The translations under genes were made by a program, and so were the position numbers. Positions 59,007-64,000 of a stretch of 64,000 nucleotides of DNA are shown piece after piece. The stretch comes from Flavobacterium sp. CYK-55. Its GTDB lineage: Bacteria > Bacteroidota > Bacteroidia > Flavobacteriales > Flavobacteriaceae. The notes beneath the pieces are model-generated. The model made no database searches. It saw only the letters and a list, made by a program, of their open reading frames with translations, and was not told the origin of the DNA. The stretch lies in the NCBI RefSeq assembly GCF_018413465.1, contig NZ_JAHCDK010000002.1:186001-250000 (forward strand). Direction: 5' to 3'. Each line of letters starts with the position of its first letter. Within the stretch, counting starts at the first letter, position 1.

Positions 59007-59972
59007 TTGACAACACACGAAAATATACTAAAAACAGCCAAAACAGCGATTCTTTCACAGAGTGAATCCATCCGAAAATTGGTTGATTATTTAACCCCTG
59101 ATTTTGCACAAACAGTCGAAGCCATCTACGAATGTAAAGGTAAATTGGTTGTTACCGGCATCGGAAAAAGCGCTATCATCGCCCAAAAAATAGTGGCCAC
59201 CATGAATTCAACCGGAACCCCGGCTGCTTTTATGCACGCCGCCGAAGCCATTCACGGTGATTTAGGCATGATTGATTCAAAAGATGTAGTTATTTGTATT
59301 TCAAAAAGCGGTAACAGTCCTGAAATAAAAGTCTTAGTACCTTTTTTAAAAGAATACGGCAGCAAACTCATTGCTATTACAGGTAACAAAACATCTTTTT
59401 TGGCAAAATCGGCTCATTTAGTTTTAGACGCTACTGTTGATGCCGAATCTTGCCCGAATAATCTTGCGCCTACCAACAGCACAACGGCTCAATTGGTATT
59501 GGGCGATGCACTTGCGGTTTGTTTGATGGAATTAAAAAACTTCAGCGCCGAAGATTTTGCTCGTTTTCATCCGGGTGGCGCTTTGGGTAAAAAATTGCTC
59601 TTACGTGTGCGTGACATGCTTGATCAAGCACTCAAACCAATGGTTTCGCCAGATGCGCCCATCAAAAAAGCCATTATGGAAATTTCAGAAAAAAGATTAG
59701 GCGTAACCACGGTGGTTGAAAACAATCAAATTCTAGGCATCATTACCGACGGTGATATTCGAAGAATGCTCAATGAGCGTGATCATTTTTCAGATTTGTG
59801 TGCCCGCGATATCATGACCAAAAACCCGAAAATGATTCAGGCAGACGCTATGGTTATTGATGCGTTCAACCTCATGGAAGACAACGCCATTACACAAGTT
59901 GTTGTGGTTGACGAAAATCAATACAAAGGCATCATACACTTACATGACATTTTAAAAGAAGGAATTGTTTAA
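59007..59972 (+). CDS. kdsD: D-arabinose-5-phosphate isomerase (KpsF/GutQ family)
   Basis: KdsD turns ribulose-5-phosphate into arabinose-5-phosphate, the first step of Kdo synthesis for LPS. The 321-residue protein has a SIS sugar-isomerase domain (about 35-165, with GIGKSAIIAQKIVATMNSTG, HGDLGM, ISKSGNSPE) and two CBS domains (about 205-320, with LGIITDGDIRRML). The start is a TTG: no ATG or GTG lies in frame before it, and homologues start at this position. Its stop shares one base with the tatC start (TAATG). First gene of an operon of five. Confidence 0.94.
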   Translation: MTTHENILKTAKTAILSQSESIRKLVDYLTPDFAQTVEAIYECKGKLVVTGIGKSAIIAQKIVATMNSTGTPAAFMHAAEAIHGDLGMIDSKDVVICISKSGNSPEIKVLVPFLKEYGSKLIAITGNKTSFLAKSAHLVLDATVDAESCPNNLAPTNSTTAQLVLGDALAVCLMELKNFSAEDFARFHPGGALGKKLLLRVRDMLDQALKPMVSPDAPIKKAIMEISEKRLGVTTVVENNQILGIITDGDIRRMLNERDHFSDLCARDIMTKNPKMIQADAMVIDAFNLMEDNAITQVVVVDENQYKGIIHLHDILKEGIV

Positions 59973-60787
59973 TGAGTAAAAAAGAACTCAAAGAAATGTC
60001 GTTTTTGGAGCATCTTGAAGAGCTTCGAAAAATTCTCATTCGCGCAACTCTAGCCATTATCATTATGGCTACTGTTGTTTTTTTTGTGAGTGATTTTATT
60101 TTTGATTCGGTTATATTTGGCCCAACACGTACCAGTTTTGTTACCTATCGCTTTTTTTGCGATTTGTCACATTATGTTGGATTTAAAGACAGCATTTGTG
60201 TTGAAAGCTTGCCGTTTATCATACAAAACACTGATATGGAAGGCCAAGTCAACATTTTGGTTTGGATTTGTTTGGTAGCCGGATTTATTCTTTCATTTCC
60301 TTATATATTGTGGTTGCTCTGGGGGTTCATCAGTCCTGCATTATATGAAAAAGAACGAAAAAACGCTGCCCTTTTCATTTTTGTAGCATCAATCTTGTTT
60401 TTTCTCGGAGTTTTGTTTGGTTATTTTGTGGTGATTCCGATGTCGGTAAATTTCTTTGCTACTTTTAAAGTTAGTGATATTGTTCAAAATCACTTTACCT
60501 TAGATTCGTATATCGGAATGGTCAAAACCTCGCTCATTGCCAGCGGCTTATTTTTTGAACTTCCAATTATTATCTATTTCCTAACCAAGCTCGGGCTTGT
60601 AACTCCGGCTTTTTTGCGCAAATACTGGAAATACGCTGTAGTCATCATCTTGATTGTAGCCGCCATTGTAACACCTCCGGATGTAGTGAGCCAATTGATT
60701 GTGGCTATTCCGATGTTGATTATTTACGAGGCAAGTATTTATATTTCCGTTTTAGTTCACAAAAAACAACTCAAAGAAAATGGCTGA
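59972..60787 (+). CDS. tatC: Sec-independent protein translocase TatC
   Basis: TatC is the signal-peptide receptor of the twin-arginine translocase in the inner membrane, which exports folded proteins. The 271-residue protein begins with the invariant cytoplasmic SFLEHLEELRKILIRA motif and has six transmembrane helices: about 22-45, 82-102, 115-140, 170-195, 205-225 and 230-250. A long periplasmic first loop (about 47-78) contains two cysteines. TatA/B partners are not in the window. It overlaps kdsD by 1 base and the next gene by 8. Confidence 0.95.
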   Translation: MSKKELKEMSFLEHLEELRKILIRATLAIIIMATVVFFVSDFIFDSVIFGPTRTSFVTYRFFCDLSHYVGFKDSICVESLPFIIQNTDMEGQVNILVWICLVAGFILSFPYILWLLWGFISPALYEKERKNAALFIFVASILFFLGVLFGYFVVIPMSVNFFATFKVSDIVQNHFTLDSYIGMVKTSLIASGLFFELPIIIYFLTKLGLVTPAFLRKYWKYAVVIILIVAAIVTPPDVVSQLIVAIPMLIIYEASIYISVLVHKKQLKENG

Positions 60788-61127
60788 TTTAGTTCAAGAA
60801 TTCAATGATTACCGCGCTAAGATGAATGAAAAACTCTTGGCAGACGACAACAAAGTCATCAAACGCATTTTTAATCTCGATACCAACGCCTACAGCGAAG
60901 GTGCTCTTGATGTCAAAACGAAAGAATTGCTAGGATTAGTGGCCTCAGCAGTATTGCGCTGCGATGATTGCATCAAATATCACTTGGAAACAGCCTACAA
61001 AAATGGCGTGAATAAAACTGAAATGATGGAAGCCATGAGCATTGCCACTTTGGTAGGCGGCACCATTGTGATTCCGCATTTGCGCAGAGCTTATGAATTT
61101 TGGGAAGCGCTCGAACAATCGAATTAA
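60780..61127 (+). CDS. Carboxymuconolactone decarboxylase / AhpD-like protein
   Basis: A 115-residue all-helical protein with the AhpD-core motif AVLRCDDCIKYHLETAYKNG: CxxC followed by a histidine three residues on, which gives thiol-disulfide or peroxidase-linked activity. The rest, MMEAMSIATLVGGTIVIPHL, is typical of this family. Whether it works with a peroxiredoxin or is a decarboxylase is unknown. It overlaps tatC by 8 bases and precedes lptB. Confidence 0.9.
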   Translation: MADLVQEFNDYRAKMNEKLLADDNKVIKRIFNLDTNAYSEGALDVKTKELLGLVASAVLRCDDCIKYHLETAYKNGVNKTEMMEAMSIATLVGGTIVIPHLRRAYEFWEALEQSN

Positions 61128-61169
61128 TTTGTTTATTTGTACAGCAAAAAATAACTCAGTAATTTTCAG

Positions 61170-61910
61170 ATGAAATTAAGAGCGGAAAATTTAGTCAAAA
61201 CCTATAAAGGGAGAAGCGTCGTAAAAGGTGTTTCGGTTGAAGTAAACCAAGGAGAAATTGTCGGTTTGCTAGGGCCCAACGGAGCCGGAAAAACTACTTC
61301 TTTTTACATGATTGTCGGATTGGTCAAACCTAATTCCGGAAAAATCTTCCTTGACCAGCTTGAAATTACTGATTACCCAATGTATAAGCGCGCACAGCAA
61401 GGTATTGGTTATTTGGCGCAAGAAGCTTCGGTGTTCAGAAAGCTCAGCATTGAAGACAACATCATGAGCGTTTTGCAACTCACCAATTTGTCCAAAGCCG
61501 AGCAAGAAGCCAAAATGGAATCACTGATTGACGAATTTAGCTTACAACACATCCGAACCAATCGCGGTGATTTGCTTTCAGGTGGTGAGCGTCGTCGTAC
61601 AGAAATTGCCCGCGCTTTGGCTACAGACCCAAAATTTATATTGTTGGACGAGCCTTTTGCGGGTGTTGATCCGGTAGCGGTTGAAGATATTCAGCGCATT
61701 GTAGCCCAGCTCAAAAACAAAAATATTGGCATTCTGATTACCGACCACAACGTACAAGAAACACTTGCCATTACTGATAAAACCTATTTGATGTTTGAAG
61801 GCGGAATTCTCAAAGCCGGCAAGCCCGAAGAATTGGTTGAAGACGAAATGGTTCGCCGCGTTTATCTCGGACAAAACTTTGAATTGCGCAAAAAGAAATT
61901 AGAATTTTAA
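61170..61910 (+). CDS. lptB: LPS export ABC transporter ATP-binding protein
   Basis: LptB is the ATPase of the LptBFG complex that extracts LPS from the inner membrane. The 246-residue protein has Walker A GPNGAGKTTSFYMIVG near residue 36, the Q-loop YLAQEASVFRKL, signature LSGGERRRTEIARALA near 135, Walker B FILLDEPFAGVDPVA and the switch histidine in LITDHNVQETL. Sequence EASVFRKLSIEDNI is characteristic of LptB. No LptF, LptG, LptA or LptC gene is adjacent. It shares an operon with kdsD, another LPS gene. Confidence 0.95.
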   Translation: MKLRAENLVKTYKGRSVVKGVSVEVNQGEIVGLLGPNGAGKTTSFYMIVGLVKPNSGKIFLDQLEITDYPMYKRAQQGIGYLAQEASVFRKLSIEDNIMSVLQLTNLSKAEQEAKMESLIDEFSLQHIRTNRGDLLSGGERRRTEIARALATDPKFILLDEPFAGVDPVAVEDIQRIVAQLKNKNIGILITDHNVQETLAITDKTYLMFEGGILKAGKPEELVEDEMVRRVYLGQNFELRKKKLEF

Positions 61911-61911
61911 G

Positions 61912-62124
61912 GTGAATCCTTCAGAAAACAAACCCGAACAAAACCCAGCTCATTGGGCATGGGGCATGTTTTATTTCAACAGAAATGATCCACGCGTTTT
62001 TGTAGAAAAACCCAATCCAGTCTACGGAATCACGCTCAACTTCGCGCATCCAAAAACCTACGGATTCTTACTAATTTTATTTTTATTCTTCGGATTTATC
62101 GTCTACATGATAGAGCGAAAATAA
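61912..62124 (+). CDS. DUF5808 small membrane protein
   Basis: A 70-residue protein starting with GTG one base after the lptB stop. The soluble N-terminal part has the DUF5808 pattern HWAWGMFYFNRNDPRVFVEK and YGITLNFAHPKTY, followed by one C-terminal transmembrane helix (LLILFLFFGFIVYMI). Function unknown. It is the last gene of the kdsD operon and its stop lies 1 base from that of the convergent pssA. Confidence 0.8.
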   Translation: MNPSENKPEQNPAHWAWGMFYFNRNDPRVFVEKPNPVYGITLNFAHPKTYGFLLILFLFFGFIVYMIERK

Positions 62125-62125
62125 A

Positions 62126-62824
62126 TCAAGCTTTGTGCGTGATTTTAAATTTGTTGTCTACTACTGAAAGCAAAACATAAGTTACGATGATGAGTGGCAA
62201 AGCCGAAACTTGCAACAAAATCAACATCAAAACTGAAAGCGCCAAAAAGAAGATTTGCAGTTTGTATTTCGTAAAGCTGAAGTTTTTTACTTTGAGTGAA
62301 AACAGCGGCAATTCGGCATTCATCACATAAGCACTTAAAAGCGAAAGCACCAACAAAAACCAAGGATTGCTAAACAATTCAATCACCAATAAAGTTTTGG
62401 GAATCAGCGGCAAACTCATAAAAAACAAGGCATTGGCCGGTGTAGGTAAACCAATGAATGAATCTGTTTGACGTGTATCAATGTTAAAATTAGCCAACCT
62501 AAAGCACGCACCCAAAGTAATAATGAAACCAGCGTATGACATGTAATCACAACCTTGCGTCATTTCAAACATCGAGTACAACACATAACCAGGCGCAACA
62601 CCACTAGTCACCATATCTGCCAGTGAATCGAGTTGTAATCCGAGCGGTCCGGAAACTTGAAACAAGCGTGCGAAAAATCCGTCAAAGAAATCAAAGAAAA
62701 TCCCCAAACACACCCAAAAAAAAGCCATTTCAAATTGATGTTCTGCAACCGAAACTACTGCTAAACATCCGCTGAGCAAATTCAACAAGGTAAGCGTATT
62801 GGGAATGTGTTTTTTAATGTGCAT
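62126..62824 (-). CDS. pssA: CDP-diacylglycerol-serine O-phosphatidyltransferase
   Basis: PssA makes phosphatidylserine, the precursor of phosphatidylethanolamine, in the inner membrane. The ATG at 62824 gives 232 residues starting MHIKKHIPN; an in-frame upstream ATG at 62941 adds 39 basic residues and lies above the promoter box. The CDP-alcohol phosphotransferase motif is DFFDGFFARLFQVSGPLGLQLDSLAD, here split as DGxxAR and GxxxDxxxD elements (residues about 49-73). Hydrophobic helices follow it. It is the small Bacteroidota/Bacillus type II enzyme. Confidence 0.93.
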   Translation of the reverse strand: MHIKKHIPNTLTLLNLLSGCLAVVSVAEHQFEMAFFWVCLGIFFDFFDGFFARLFQVSGPLGLQLDSLADMVTSGVAPGYVLYSMFEMTQGCDYMSYAGFIITLGACFRLANFNIDTRQTDSFIGLPTPANALFFMSLPLIPKTLLVIELFSNPWFLLVLSLLSAYVMNAELPLFSLKVKNFSFTKYKLQIFFLALSVLMLILLQVSALPLIIVTYVLLSVVDNKFKITHKA

Positions 62825-62842
62825 GAAATTTATTTTGAATCG

Positions 62843-62850
62843 CAAAAATA
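62843..62850 (-). promoter_or_regulatory. TAnnTTTG -7 box for pssA
   Basis: TATTTTTG on the minus strand, 18 bases before the ATG at 62824. It rules out the longer start. Confidence 0.5.
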
Positions 62851-62951
62851 ATACAATAAGTTCAAGTCTGACGCGTTTTTGAAAACAGTTTTCACTCTTA
62901 GCTTTTTGGGTTGATTTCAAATCAATCACCGCAAAGCTCAATAAAAATATC

Positions 62952-62959
62952 TATTTTTG
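62952..62959 (+). promoter_or_regulatory. TAnnTTTG -7 box for the PorV/PorQ-like gene
   Basis: TATTTTTG, 30 bases upstream of the TTG start at 62990. No -33 TTG at ideal distance. Confidence 0.45.
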
Positions 62960-62989
62960 ACAAAACTTAGTTACAAAAAAACAATTGCT

Positions 62990-64000
62990 TTGAAGAACTC
63001 ACTTGTTTGGTGTTTGTTGGTTACAACCATTCATTTATCGGCTCAAACTGTTCGCAAATATTCTAATGAATTTATGAATATCGGAGTTGATGCAGCTGCC
63101 CTTGGAATGGCCAATGCTGTAACTGCTTCATCGCATGACGTAAATTCGGTTTATTGGAATCCGGCAGGCTTGTTGGGCATCGAAAGTAGCCAAGTAGCAC
63201 TTATGCACGCCAGTTATTTCGCCAACATCGCACAATACGATTATGCAGCCTATGCCAAGCCTATTGACGATCGAAGTTCATGGGGAATTTCATTGATTCG
63301 CTTTGGTGTTGATGACATTCTAAATACCACGCAACTTATTGATAGTCAAGGAAACGTTGATTACAATCGCGTGAGTAAATTCTCTACAGCTGATTACGGT
63401 TTTACCTTTTCATACGCTCACAAATTACCGCTTGACGGTTTGCAATACGGCACCAACGCCAAAGTGATTCGTCGTGTAATTGGAAAATTTGCCAATTCTT
63501 GGGGATTTGGGTTTGATTTGGGTTTGAAATTCAAGTCCGGACCTTGGGATATTGGACTAATGTTGCGCGATATTACCACGACCTACAACGTTTGGAACAT
63601 TGATGAGGATGAGTATGACAAAATCAAACAAGCGGTAGACGGACAAAATCAAGACTTACCTGAAAGCACCGAAATTACATTGCCCAAGGCACAATTTGGC
63701 GTTTCAAGATTGTTTGAATACGACCGTGATTATACCTTTTTGGCTGCGCTCAACCTCAACATGGAATTTACCAAAACCAATGACATTATTGCTTCGGACA
63801 TAGTAAGTATTGCTCCGGCAGCTGGTCTCGAATTTGGATATACCGATTTAGTTTTCGTACGCACCGGTCTTGGAAATTTTCAAAAACAAACCCAAATTGA
63901 CAATACCAGTAAGCTGAGTTTTCAGCCTAATGTTGGTTTAGGTTTCAAATACAAAGGGATTCAAGTTGATTATGCTTTGACCGATTTGGGAAATCAAAGT
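62990..64000 (+). CDS. PorV/PorQ-like outer-membrane protein, 3' end outside the window
   Basis: The frame from a TTG at 62990 is open to the last base (337 codons visible) and has no in-frame ATG until residue 29. The signal peptide is LKNSLVWCLLVTTIHLSAQ. The mature N-terminus NEFMNIGVDAAALGMANAV followed by SVYWNPAGL is the hallmark of the PorV/PorQ family, FadL-like barrels that bind T9SS substrates or act near the sortase PorU. The rest is alternating beta strands with the landmarks GFGFDLGLKFK and LNLNMEF. It may be a second PorV-like protein of T9SS rather than PorV itself; which one cannot be decided from this part. It is divergent from pssA, with 165 bases between the two start codons. 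Confidence 0.85.
   Translation, partial: MKNSLVWCLLVTTIHLSAQTVRKYSNEFMNIGVDAAALGMANAVTASSHDVNSVYWNPAGLLGIESSQVALMHASYFANIAQYDYAAYAKPIDDRSSWGISLIRFGVDDILNTTQLIDSQGNVDYNRVSKFSTADYGFTFSYAHKLPLDGLQYGTNAKVIRRVIGKFANSWGFGFDLGLKFKSGPWDIGLMLRDITTTYNVWNIDEDEYDKIKQAVDGQNQDLPESTEITLPKAQFGVSRLFEYDRDYTFLAALNLNMEFTKTNDIIASDIVSIAPAAGLEFGYTDLVFVRTGLGNFQKQTQIDNTSKLSFQPNVGLGFKYKGIQVDYALTDLGNQS

Overview
The window is a chromosomal segment of a Flavobacteriaceae-like member of the Bacteroidota. The evidence is AT-rich DNA, about twenty upstream TAnnTTTG boxes (the -7 element of the Bacteroidota housekeeping sigma factor), almost no Shine-Dalgarno sequences, and several type IX secretion system (T9SS) substrates with type A or type B C-terminal sorting domains. 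There is also an ECF-sigma/FecR/TonB-receptor locus with an STN domain, and two intergenic palindromes of a kind I associate with flavobacteria. I see no prophage, insertion sequence, CRISPR array or rRNA. There is one tRNA (Thr, UGU).

Layout: 1-9.6 kb is housekeeping: the end of a hybrid histidine kinase, purine nucleoside phosphorylase, lpxK, a Nif3-like protein with a coiled-coil partner, an alpha/beta hydrolase, a pseudouridine synthase, folD and ffh. 9.8-13.8 kb is a co-directional run of seven exported proteins: Rieske, ankyrin, DOMON-like T9SS substrate, OB-fold, DUF5777 barrel, c-type cytochrome and YceI. It looks like an uncharacterised cell-envelope redox module. 13.8-14.2 kb is geneless but carries a textbook promoter followed by sequence that folds into hairpins, a candidate small RNA. 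14.2-19.8 kb holds two paralogous lipoproteins divergent from an ECF sigma factor, a FecR anti-sigma factor and a TonB-dependent transducer. 19.8-40.3 kb mixes argS, fabH, an orphan ABC ATPase, htpG and an OmpA lipoprotein with four large surface proteins. Three of these are built from tandem repeats: nine units of about 72 residues, about 21 units of 15 residues, and eleven units of about 66 residues.

40.4-47.6 kb carries a DUF2721/AlkB/sterol-desaturase group, a four-gene DUF2089-regulator/YIP1/PH-like/hydrolase operon, an M61 peptidase and a DUF4369 lipoprotein. 47.7-54.8 kb carries tRNA-Thr, an idi-queD-manA operon, exported msrB-msrA, an NTF2-like protein, GNAT and DinB proteins and a flavoprotein. 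54.9-64 kb holds a T9SS type A substrate, a cysteine-less recQ, the kdsD-tatC-AhpD-like-lptB-DUF5808 operon, pssA and the 5' part of a PorV/PorQ-like outer-membrane protein that runs off the end.

Together the genes describe a cell that invests heavily in its envelope: LPS synthesis and export (lpxK, kdsD, lptB), phospholipid and fatty-acid synthesis (pssA, fabH), Tat export, T9SS substrates, and periplasmic redox and methionine-sulfoxide repair. The points most worth following up are the orphan promoter with its structured RNA, the Rieske-to-YceI redox cluster, the switch in repeat superperiod of the fibre protein, and the loss of zinc-binding cysteines in two unrelated proteins.
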